DNA from: Acrocarpospora corrugata
Lineage (GTDB): Bacteria > Actinomycetota > Actinomycetes > Streptosporangiales > Streptosporangiaceae
Direction: 5' to 3'
Length of the DNA: 64,000 bases
NCBI RefSeq assembly: GCF_009687845.1
Contig: NZ_BLAD01000039.1
Location: 186,001 to 250,000, forward strand
Shown piece by piece: positions 51,446-59,708 of this stretch. The translations under genes were made by a program, and so were the position numbers. A model generated the notes under the pieces. It saw only the letters and a list, made by a program, of their open reading frames with translations. It did not search any database and was not told where the DNA came from. Within the stretch, counting starts at the first letter, position 1, and each line of letters begins with the position of its first letter.

Positions 51446-52225
51446 TCAGGCGTCACGGCGGCGCAGTAGCAGGTAACCGCCGATGAGCGCGGCGGCGGCC
51501 CACAGCGCGAGAATGCCCACCCCCGTCCACGGCCCGTAGTCGCGGGCCCAGCGGGGATCATCCTGCGGCCCGACCAGATGCATGATCAGCATGCCTGCCT
51601 GGTCCGGCAGGTACTGGGTGAACGCCTTCACCGGCGGAGCGTTGCCGAGCCCCTGCGAGCCCAGGAAGAGCAGCGGCAGCAGAATCCCCAGCGAGCGCGT
51701 CGTGCTGCGCAGCATCGCCGCCATCCCCATCGCGAACAGGCAGATCAGGGGCAGGTACAGGCACGCGCCGACGACAGCGGCCGGCACGCCGTCCGCGGTC
51801 AGCGAGATCCCGTACGGACCCAGGCCCGCCTGCGTCGCGAAGAAGGTGGCCGGCACGGTGATCACTGACATCACCAGGACCGGCACCGTCGCGGCCAGCA
51901 TCTTGCCGCCATAGAAGAGGCCACGACGTGGCACCGCCAGCAGCGACGCCCGGATCGTCCCGGAACCGTACTCACCGCTCACCACGAGCACCCCGAACAC
52001 GACCAGGGCGAGCTGGCTCAGGGTGAGACTGTAGAAGGCGAGAAAGATCGGGTCGAAGTTGACCATCCGCTCCGGCGACGCCCCGGCTAGGGAACCGCGC
52101 GACAGGACCGACAGCAGATACCCGAGCCCGACGCTGAGCACGGAAGTCAGCACCAGCGTCCACACGGTCGAAGGAACCGTCCGAATCTTGGTCCATTCGG
52201 AGACGACCACACCTCCCCCGGTCAT
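51446..52225 (-). CDS. ABC-2 type exporter permease
   Basis: This 259-aa protein has six TM segments, the cytoplasmic start VVVSEWTKIRTVPSTVW, the coupling segment SGEYGSGTIRASLLAVPRR and the tail LLLRRRDA. It is the same length and layout as the permease at 23421-24200. The start overlaps the ATPase stop by 4 bp. The substrate is unknown. Confidence 0.9.
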   Translation of the reverse strand: MTGGGVVVSEWTKIRTVPSTVWTLVLTSVLSVGLGYLLSVLSRGSLAGASPERMVNFDPIFLAFYSLTLSQLALVVFGVLVVSGEYGSGTIRASLLAVPRRGLFYGGKMLAATVPVLVMSVITVPATFFATQAGLGPYGISLTADGVPAAVVGACLYLPLICLFAMGMAAMLRSTTRSLGILLPLLFLGSQGLGNAPPVKAFTQYLPDQAGMLIMHLVGPQDDPRWARDYGPWTGVGILALWAAAALIGGYLLLRRRDA

Positions 52226-53139
52226 CGCCCGGCCGCCCGGTAGTCGACGGCGTCCCTGGTCAGCCGCATGAACGCCTCCTCCAGCGAAGCCGACTGCACA
52301 CTGACCTCGTGCACCGTCAGCCCATTGGCCGCCACCACCTCCCCGACCGCCTCCGGCCCCGCCTCGTCGACTTCCAGCGCGCCGTCCGCGGCCTGCTTGA
52401 CCGAAAGCCCGGCCGCGGCCAGCGCGTCGCGCATCAGTTCAGGTTCCGGGGTCCGGATCCGCACGTACGAACGGGAGTTGGCCTGGATGAACTCCCGCAC
52501 CGTGGTGTCGGCGAGCAACCGCCCCCGGCCGATCACGACCAGATGCTGCGCCGTCAGAGCCGTCTCACCCATCAGATGACTGGACACGAGCACCGTCCTG
52601 CCCTCCCCGGCCAGCGCGTTCATCAGGTTCCTGATCCACAGGATGCCCTCGGGGTCCAGCCCGTTCACCGGCTCGTCCAGCAGCAGCACCGGCGGATCCC
52701 CCAGCAGCGCCGCCGCGATGCCGAGCCGCTGCGTCATCCCGAGCGAGAACCCACCCGCCCGCTTGCGCGCCACCCCGTCCAGACCGGTCAGCGCCAGCAC
52801 CGCACGCACCCGCGCCTTGGGAATCCGGTTGCTCTGCGCCAGCCACAGCAGATGCGCGTACGCGCTCCGCCGGGGATGCACCGCACCCGCCTCCAGCAAC
52901 GCCCCCACCCGCCGCAACGGTTCCCGCAACTGCCGGTAGCTCCCGCCCTCGATGCGAACCTGACCCCCGCTCGGATGATCGAGCCCCAGAATCATCCGCA
53001 TCGTGGTGGATTTGCCCGCGCCATTCGGCCCCAGAAACCCGGTCACCCGCCCAGGCCGCACCGTGAAGGACAGCCCGTCGACCGCGACCGTGTCCCCGTA
53101 TCTCTTGCTGAGGTTCTCCACTTCGATCACCCGGTTCAC
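52222..53139 (-). CDS. ABC-2 type exporter ATP-binding protein
   Basis: This 305-aa ATPase is assigned to the GTG at 53137-53139 (a GTG three codons later is also possible); the frame is open far upstream but that part is a shadow of the propeller kinase. Walker A is GPNGAGKSTT, signature FSLGMTQRLG and Walker B LLLDEPVNGLDPEG. It is clearly paralogous to the ATPase at 22519. Confidence 0.92.
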   Translation of the reverse strand: MNRVIEVENLSKRYGDTVAVDGLSFTVRPGRVTGFLGPNGAGKSTTMRMILGLDHPSGGQVRIEGGSYRQLREPLRRVGALLEAGAVHPRRSAYAHLLWLAQSNRIPKARVRAVLALTGLDGVARKRAGGFSLGMTQRLGIAAALLGDPPVLLLDEPVNGLDPEGILWIRNLMNALAGEGRTVLVSSHLMGETALTAQHLVVIGRGRLLADTTVREFIQANSRSYVRIRTPEPELMRDALAAAGLSVKQAADGALEVDEAGPEAVGEVVAANGLTVHEVSVQSASLEEAFMRLTRDAVDYRAAGR

Positions 53140-53210
53140 GTTAGGAACCAGACGAACTACCGGCAGTCCTCGAAAGTCCCCACTTGAGTGGACTGAAGTA
53201 CACAGCGTCC

Positions 53211-55277
53211 CTACTTGGTGGGAGTCGCTGCACTGTCCGGATCGATCACCGATTCGGTGGCGGTGTCGATCATCACAAGCCCGTAGGGGGTTCCGACATA
53301 GAGTCGCCTGCCGTCGGAGGCGACGGCGATGTACTCGGGCTCGGTGATCGGGATGGCGGCCGTGACCCTGTTCTTCTTGGGATCTATCACGCGTACTCCA
53401 GCCGTCGGGCCGCCCACCAAGGCGTAGAGATGTTTCCCGTCCGGGGCGGAGGCCAGAGCCAGGAGGCCGTCCACGGGGATCGACGCCAGCTGGGCATTGG
53501 TTTTGGTGTTGATCACGAGGATGCCGTTCGCCGTGCTGCCGATATAGAGGCGTTTGCCGTTCGGGCTCATCGCCAGGCCCCGGATGACACCGGGTTCGTC
53601 GGTCGGGACGCCGCGGACCCGCATCGTGCGCGTGTCGATCTCGACGGTCTCCGGGCCGGGGCCGGCGAATCTGGCGACGTAGACGCGCCGCTGATCCGGT
53701 GTGAGAGCGACATGGCTCGCATAGGGAACGGTGACTCGCTCCAGCACCTCCCCGTTCTTCACGTTGATCACGATGAACTGCGAATCGTCCCCTGCGTAGC
53801 TGGCCGCGTAGAGCCGCTTCTGGTCGTGGCTGAGCACCATATCGCCTGGTGGCGGCACTCGGATGAAGCGCGTCACGGTATCGGCTTTCCTGTCGATCAC
53901 GTGGATCCCGCCGTCTGCCGTGGCCGGGCACCGATTGGCGACATAGATGTACCGTCCGGCGGGCACGATCGCCATGGAGCCGTCCCCAAGGGCGGTTCGG
54001 TCGGGCTCGCCGCCGCAGGTGAGAGTGATCGTGGAGGTCACCCGTCCGGTCTGGGGGTCGACTACCTCGACATTCGTGGAGTTGCTGCTGACGTAGACAC
54101 GCTTGCCGTCCTGAGCCGCGGCGACACCCATCGGCCTGAGGATGTAAACGGCGGGGGTCCGCGAGAGTTTGGGCAGGACCAGCACGGCCAAAACGCCGCA
54201 GACCACCGCCAGGCCGGTGCAGAAGAAAAGAAGCGACCCCCGGCGATTCCGAGGCGCGGAAGCCACCTTGGACGGGGGCCGCACGGCCGGCTGGGGGGCG
54301 TTCACCACCCGTGGCGGGCGAAGCGATGTGGTGCCGGCATTCCTGCGGAATTCGTGTGCCCGGCGGTTCTTGTCGGCGTGATCGTCGAGGACCTTCACCT
54401 TCCGGGTGTCGTAGTTCCCGCGCGTCACGTAGGTGGACGACAGCGTGGACACCCACTCAGCAGGAGCCGGCCTCCTTTTGGCTTCGAGTGGCCGGCCAAG
54501 GGCGCGATCGAAGAGTGCTTTGATCTGGGTCGGCAGGGCGGCGGGCAAGGCCGCCGGTTTCGGCCAGATCGGGGATCCCGGGGGCTTCGCCAGATTGCCG
54601 GGGTTCAGCAGGAGCCCTCGATACATGACCAGCGCGAGGGCGTACCAGTCGCTGTAGTGATCATGAGCCGGGATGAGCCCGTCCCACCGGCGCGGATCAG
54701 TCCAGTCGGGGGTGATCAGCGCGTCCTTGCCGGACGCGGTCCGCTCTCGCAAACCGTCGCAGTCGATCAAGTAGGCACCCGCTTCCGGGCTTTCGCACCA
54801 CACCACGTTCCGGGCGGAGAGGTCTCCGTGCACCAACCCCTTCCCGTTCAGGAAGGCGAAGACTTCGGCGAGGCGTATGACCACCTCCAGCCTGATGACG
54901 GCACGCGGCGGGTCGGTCCGCGCCAGCAGCAGCCAATCCAGGGTGCACGGCTTTCCCGAGTTCCGGCGGAACCGGTGCGGGATCTCCGGCACGATGACGC
55001 CGCGAATCGAGGCACCCCCGGGTACCTCGATCGCGTCAATCGGCCAGTTGATCGAGTTGTATGGATTGGTCCCGAGCCGACTCTGCCCAACGACCGCAGG
55101 CCGCCCCAGATCGATCATCCGCCACAGCCGCGCGATGTCGGCCGGGTCGGATATCGGCCGGTGATACTGCTTGTACACCCATTCCCGCTGGGCACAGCGG
55201 AACAGCGTGGCCGCTCCTCCTGAGCCCATTTCTTCGTCGGTCACATCCCACTGGCCGAACCGTCCGCTGACTCTCAT
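53211..55277 (-). CDS. Transmembrane protein kinase with extracellular YVTN beta-propeller
   Basis: This 688-aa protein has an N-terminal kinase domain (glycine loop GSGGAATLF 18-26, Lys in VYKQY 34-38, catalytic loop HGDLSARN 150-157, metal site DCDG 172-175). A linker leads to one TM helix (348-369) and an extracytoplasmic propeller of about seven YVTN-type blades (376-675; e.g. GKRVYVSSNSTNVEVVD, GKRLYIGSTANGILVIN). HGDLSxRN with DCDG resembles kinases of TerY-linked triads rather than Hanks kinases with HRDLKxxN. It is the last gene after PP2C and vWA genes on this strand. The propeller probably senses a cell-surface ligand. Confidence 0.85.
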   Translation of the reverse strand: MRVSGRFGQWDVTDEEMGSGGAATLFRCAQREWVYKQYHRPISDPADIARLWRMIDLGRPAVVGQSRLGTNPYNSINWPIDAIEVPGGASIRGVIVPEIPHRFRRNSGKPCTLDWLLLARTDPPRAVIRLEVVIRLAEVFAFLNGKGLVHGDLSARNVVWCESPEAGAYLIDCDGLRERTASGKDALITPDWTDPRRWDGLIPAHDHYSDWYALALVMYRGLLLNPGNLAKPPGSPIWPKPAALPAALPTQIKALFDRALGRPLEAKRRPAPAEWVSTLSSTYVTRGNYDTRKVKVLDDHADKNRRAHEFRRNAGTTSLRPPRVVNAPQPAVRPPSKVASAPRNRRGSLLFFCTGLAVVCGVLAVLVLPKLSRTPAVYILRPMGVAAAQDGKRVYVSSNSTNVEVVDPQTGRVTSTITLTCGGEPDRTALGDGSMAIVPAGRYIYVANRCPATADGGIHVIDRKADTVTRFIRVPPPGDMVLSHDQKRLYAASYAGDDSQFIVINVKNGEVLERVTVPYASHVALTPDQRRVYVARFAGPGPETVEIDTRTMRVRGVPTDEPGVIRGLAMSPNGKRLYIGSTANGILVINTKTNAQLASIPVDGLLALASAPDGKHLYALVGGPTAGVRVIDPKKNRVTAAIPITEPEYIAVASDGRRLYVGTPYGLVMIDTATESVIDPDSAATPTK

Positions 55278-55286
55278 GGCCGGTCT

Positions 55287-56144
55287 TCAGGGCAGCCAGA
55301 CCACGACGGCCGTCCGGTCGTCGTGGGAACCTTTGCGCCGGTAGCGCAGGATGTCAGTCATCTGGTGCGGGCCACAGCGGACCGACCAGGATGCGGCCAG
55401 CCACTCTCGGATGGCGGGTGAGTTCTGGACGTCTTCCGCGAGTCCGTCGGTCATCAGGGAGAGCGCGTCCTCCCCGCCTAGGCGGAGGCTGACCAGTTCC
55501 AGCGCCTTGTCCGGCTCATCGCACGGAAGGGCGGCCTGAACGATGTTGAGCGGCCCGTCCCCATGCGGGAAGACGGGGCTGAGCTCGCGATTCGCGAGCG
55601 TGACGGCGGCGCAGTCACCCACCCGGCCGACGATCACCTCCTGACCCGGGCCGACCGGAATCCAGGCGAAGGCGAGCGTGGTGGCGAGGTCGCCGTCCGG
55701 CGCGCCCGGCATGATTTCGTCCCGGTACCAACGCACGTCGTCGTTGGCCGCACGCAACGCCGTCACCATCGCGTCCTCCGGCGCGGCGAGGACCTCGGGG
55801 GTGCTGAGCCCGGCGAGGCGAAGGCAGAGCAGCCGGGTCAGCAGCACCGCTCCGGCCTGGGCGGTCGCCGGGCGAGAACCCAGTCCGTCCGCTACCGCTA
55901 CGATCATGGCGGCGCCGTCAGCGGCGAGGGCGAAACTGTAACTGTCCTGCCCGGTCCGGCCGTGCTGGAGGTGCCCCAGCCCACTGAGGCTGGCGGCGGC
56001 GAGCCAGAAAGGGCCGACCGCTCCGGCGTCCGCGCACACGGCGGGCAACCGCCAGGCGTTCTCCGCGTCGAGGAGAAGCGAGAAGCCGTCCGTCACCTCC
56101 CCCACCGTCGGTGCCAGAGTCGACAGCTCGCGCAGTTCTCGCAT
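55287..56144 (-). CDS. PP2C-family protein phosphatase
   Basis: This 285-aa protein starts at the ATG at 56142-56144, two bases after the vWA stop. It has metal-binding PP2C motifs: RTGQDSY (63-69), VADGLGS (84-90), VGDC (175-178), MTDGLAED (231-238) and HDDRTA (274-279). It is soluble. With the kinase downstream and the vWA protein upstream it forms a reversible phosphorylation unit. Confidence 0.92.
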   Translation of the reverse strand: MRELRELSTLAPTVGEVTDGFSLLLDAENAWRLPAVCADAGAVGPFWLAAASLSGLGHLQHGRTGQDSYSFALAADGAAMIVAVADGLGSRPATAQAGAVLLTRLLCLRLAGLSTPEVLAAPEDAMVTALRAANDDVRWYRDEIMPGAPDGDLATTLAFAWIPVGPGQEVIVGRVGDCAAVTLANRELSPVFPHGDGPLNIVQAALPCDEPDKALELVSLRLGGEDALSLMTDGLAEDVQNSPAIREWLAASWSVRCGPHQMTDILRYRRKGSHDDRTAVVVWLP

Positions 56145-56146
56145 GC

Positions 56147-56854
56147 TCAATTGCTCCTGACCGGAAGCGCGATGAACTTGGTCGAGTCGATCGGCACTCC
56201 CAGCCCTCCCGCGGGGGCTTGGCCGGCGTCGGCCGCTCTGAGGGAACCAGAGGTGAACTTGATGCTGCCGATCACGGCCGCGATGATCTCCTTCAACTGT
56301 TCGGCGGGCGGGCGGCCGGAACGCGCGAGAAACGCGTGCGTCGTCGCGATCCGCTGCAGATCGTCCGGGTCGGCATCCCGGAATCCGAAGGCGACGATCT
56401 CCGGGCGGTACTTGTTCGACGCGCTGGTCAGTTCGCGCAGCGGCCCGGCCCATGGGTCCTGGGGCACGTTGTGCTCGCCGTCCGTCCAGAAGTAGAGCAC
56501 CGGGGTGTGGAAGGGCGCCTTGGGGCCGAGCTCACGGATCGCGGACTCGATCTCCAGCCGGACGATCCGGAACGCCTCCGCGAAATTGGTCTGCTGGCCT
56601 TCGATCTTCACTTCCGGCATCTCCATGTACTGGATGTCCGACAGCGGCAGGACTCTGGTGGCTCGCTGAGCGAAGGTGATGACAGCGAGCCTGGCCTTCT
56701 CACAGACGTCCGGCTCCTCCTTGAGCACTGTCCTGATCTCGCGGAGCGCGGTGTTCAGGGTCGGGAGTTCCCGGCTCATCGACGGGGAGACATCCACGAG
56801 GAGGAAGACGGGGAAGGTGGCGAACTGCTCTACCTCGCTGAACTGCTTGGGCAT
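56147..56854 (-). CDS. TerY-like von Willebrand factor A domain protein
   Basis: This 235-aa soluble vWA protein has a complete MIDAS: DVSPSMS (21-27), Thr89 in GQQTNFAEA and Asp in WTDGEHN (123-129). The opening FPVFLLVDVSPSMSRELPTL followed by LNTAL is characteristic of TerY-type proteins. It starts seven bases after the frame end of the membrane protein. It likely scaffolds kinase, phosphatase and substrate in a metal-dependent way. Confidence 0.9.
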   Translation of the reverse strand: MPKQFSEVEQFATFPVFLLVDVSPSMSRELPTLNTALREIRTVLKEEPDVCEKARLAVITFAQRATRVLPLSDIQYMEMPEVKIEGQQTNFAEAFRIVRLEIESAIRELGPKAPFHTPVLYFWTDGEHNVPQDPWAGPLRELTSASNKYRPEIVAFGFRDADPDDLQRIATTHAFLARSGRPPAEQLKEIIAAVIGSIKFTSGSLRAADAGQAPAGGLGVPIDSTKFIALPVRSN

Positions 56855-56860
56855 GTGTCC

Positions 56861-58344
56861 TCATCTCAGGAGAGCGGTGGAGTTCGTCTGGACCAGGTCG
56901 GTGCTGTCGGCAGGCGACGGGGTAAGACCGGCCATGATCAGTGCGGCCAGCAATGCGCACACGACCCCCGCCAACGGGAGCAGAACGGGAGCGACGACGT
57001 TCGGCCGGGATCGGGAGGTCCCTCGGCCAGGATCGCGGTGGGGCCGTCCTTGGGTCGGAGCGCCGGCACATTGCGCGGGGCAGGCGATTCGGTCAGTTCG
57101 GGCGAGTTCTGTACGCCGGCCACGGTGGAAACACCGCTGACCTTGCCCAGCTCCGCCATGAGGGAGGCCAGCTTGGTCTGGGCCTGCTTCAGTCGCTCGA
57201 TGCCGGCGTCCTGGTTGGGGAACGCGCGTCCTTCGATGTCGCCGGAGGTGACCGGAATCTCCCGAAGGCCCATCCAGGCTGACGCCCAGCCCATCGCCTC
57301 CTGGTATTTGACGGTCACCCACAGCCGGTCCTCGTAACCGTGGACGGCGGCCGTCTCCGCTTTGGCTCCAAGAGCCCGGGCCTGATCGCCGGAGGCTCTG
57401 GCCTGGTCGATCAACGAGCCGTACCGGTCCTCGACCTCAGCCACGACGCCTTTGCCGTTTCTGATCAGATCGCCCAGGAGACTGCCGCGGCACAGGGCGA
57501 CGAATCCCAGGGCGACGGCGAGTTGCCGATCGGCGGTCTCTATCTCGGCGGGCGTGGGGGCCGCCCAGGCCGGCGCCGCCTTCCTGCGGCGTCCACGGAT
57601 CCGGGTGGCGGCGTAGGAGTGATCACCCACAGCCGAGCGGCGGTCGTGGCAGGCGCGTTCCCTGGCCTTGTAGAGGGTGAGCGCCAGATGGATCGCGCCC
57701 GCCCAGATGAAGGCCAGGCAGGCCGCCGCACCCCACTTCAACGCGGCGGTCAAGGACTCCAGCGAGCCGAGATTGAAGATGAAGTCCCAGTAGAGGACGA
57801 CGTCGAGCAGGGCGATGCCGCATGCGGCCAGCGGAGTCCAGTACCCGGGGATGGGTGACTCGTCGTGCCGGGGATCGGGTCGCTCCCGCTCCCGGAGCAG
57901 GGCTCGCTGGTGATCGTTGATCACTTCGGCGCCCGCGACCCGCCCCCCGCCGGGAACTTCGTAGGACGCGCTGAGCACCTCCGGCAGTGTCGCCAGGTCG
58001 GCCAAGCCCTCGTCGGAGGCTGGCTCCATCTGCTGGGCGTAGCGCAGCAACGCGTCGTCGTGGGACCAGGCGACCTCGGAGGCGTCGTCCAGAAGCTTGT
58101 TGAGTATGGTCTTGAATGCGATGTGCTGGACGTCGTCCAGGACGGTCCCGGTCCGGTGCTCACCGGTGTCCGGGTCCCGGGTCGAGTCTCTGATCGCCAT
58201 GGCGATGCCCAGCACGGCCTCGTCGGATGGCCCTCCGGCGTACGGAATGGCAGAGGGCTCGATGTCCCAGCCCGCCAGCACGCGAGGGCGGCAGTCAGGG
58301 CAGGGGTTCGTGCGGATGCCCAGTTCCGATTGGTCGCGATTCAT
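56861..58344 (-). CDS. CxxC membrane protein with probable frameshift near its 3' end
   Basis: The ATG at 58342-58344 has GAAGGAG upstream. The N-terminus has CPDC (a possible zinc or redox site), then two TM segments at about residues 165-215 and a long helical region (about 290-400) of coiled-coil character. The main frame ends at 56938 with a Cys/Trp/Arg-rich junk tail. The -1 frame, entered at a GGG run (57020-57022), encodes a clear TM helix (NVVAPVLLPLAGVVCALLAA) and stops at 56861, seven bases before the vWA gene. The intact protein would therefore have three TM helices and about 493 residues. Confidence 0.7.
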
Positions 58345-58358
58345 GCTCGCGTGCTCCT

Positions 58359-59554
58359 TCAGCCCGATAACTCGATCTTGACGATGACGACCCGCTGCGC
58401 CTTATCCGTGACGGGTTCGACCAGGTCCGCGGGACGGTCCCAGCCGACGCCGTCGCCCGAATGAGCTGCTGTGGAAGACCGGCCTCGACCAACAGATCGG
58501 CGATCACCTCGGCACGTCGCCGGGCGAGCTCCCTGGCTCCTTCGCGGGTGCCGAAGCGGGCGCAGAATCCGGTCACGTGCACCAGCGAGCCCACAGGGGC
58601 CTGGTTGTACTGGGCGACGATCAGCTTGATCGAGCGCTGGACCGCCGCCCGGTCCAGCAGAGTGGCCTCGTCGGGGCGGAAATGGCCCGCGTCGATCCGG
58701 TCGGGAGGCGTCAGTCTCGCTTTGACGGTGGCGAATTCCACTACGGCGGAGGACCCCGGCCAGGGCGGGGCGATAGTCGAATCGATGATGGGCTGGTTGA
58801 CGTGGGCGCCGAGCGCTTTGCCGAGGTGGGTAATGAATTCCTCCCGCCAGGCGTCGTCGGCCACGCTCATCGGCTTCTGGCCGGGTCCGGTGGCGTTCAG
58901 CAACACCGGCTGAAGATCGACCCCGGACAGGTCGATCTTGGCGATCGCGGTCTTCATGACCTCCTCCACGGCCTTCTCGGGATCGGTCGCGGTCAGCCGG
59001 GGCAAGTCCAGCGGGACGACGGACGCGCTCATGACCGAGGTGGCGAGGACGACCTCACGGCGGCCGGCGCGGGACCCGTCCTCGGCGACCCGGAGGGCGG
59101 CGTAGAGGTCGAAGCCGGCCGTGCCGACCGGGGTGGCGGCGACTGACTTCGTCAGGGCACTCGTCCGGCGGCCTATCTCCTGGTCCCGGAGGAATACGTC
59201 GCGTTCCCGCTCGCCCTGCCGCAGCACTTCCAAGGAGATCCGGCCGACCGGAGCGGCGGCGCGGCCCACGGCGTACACTTCCAGGCCGCCATCGCCGGCC
59301 TTTGCGATCTCCGTAACCCGATCACGGACGTACTGGGGGATCCCGCCCTGGACCCGGTCGGTCTTCTCGGCTATCCAGAGGAGTTCGGTGCGGGATATCG
59401 GGGCCACGTCATGGTCTCGCGTGAGCACGAAGGCAACCACACCGATTGCCGCAACGACCGCCAGCCCCAGGGCGATGCCTGCCCCGCTCCGGTTCGGACG
59501 CCGCGGCGGTGGCAACCGTCGTGGCCGGTCATACGCTCGTCGTCGCGGTTTCAT
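58359..59554 (-). CDS. OmpA-family peptidoglycan-binding protein, with probable frameshift
   Basis: The ATG at 59552-59554 has GGAAGG upstream. A single TM helix (GIALGLAVVAAIGVVAFVLT, about residues 26-45) anchors an extracytoplasmic part. The C-terminal OmpA-like domain shows VEFATVKARLTP, VHVTGFCARFGT and ARELARRRAEVIADLLVEAG. The frame then derails at a GGG run (58456-58458). The -1 frame reads GDGVGWDRPADLVEPVTDK then AQRVVIVKIELSG, the normal end of an OmpA domain, and stops at 58359-58361. The intact protein is about 398 aa and should tether the system to the wall. Confidence 0.75.
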
Positions 59555-59628
59555 CGCCCGCCTTCCGCTACGCTCAGGTGACCAGGAAGCGCATTCGACT
59601 TGCGAAATTCCTAGAAGACAACCCATAT

Positions 59629-59646
59629 CCGTACAAAGTCGTACGG
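59629..59646. promoter_or_regulatory. Inverted repeat CCGTAC-N6-GTACGG in the divergent promoter region
   Basis: The perfect 6+6 repeat lies in the 154-bp gap between the reverse OmpA operon and the forward kinase-like gene. It could be a shared operator; no regulator is encoded nearby. Confidence 0.45.
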
Positions 59647-59708
59647 TCTGGTAATTCTGGATTTGACGACTCAACGGTGCGACAATCGGATCTCCGGCGG
59701 AGGCGATC

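Noticed and set aside
53172-53210. Terminator in the gap before the ABC ATPase gene
   Set aside because: Only a 5-bp CCACT/AGTGG stem with a two-base loop is visible, too weak to call.
52222-54456. Possible large fusion of the ABC ATPase with an N-terminal 430-residue domain
   Set aside because: The upstream part is out-of-frame reading of the propeller kinase gene; the ATPase fold starts normally near 53139.
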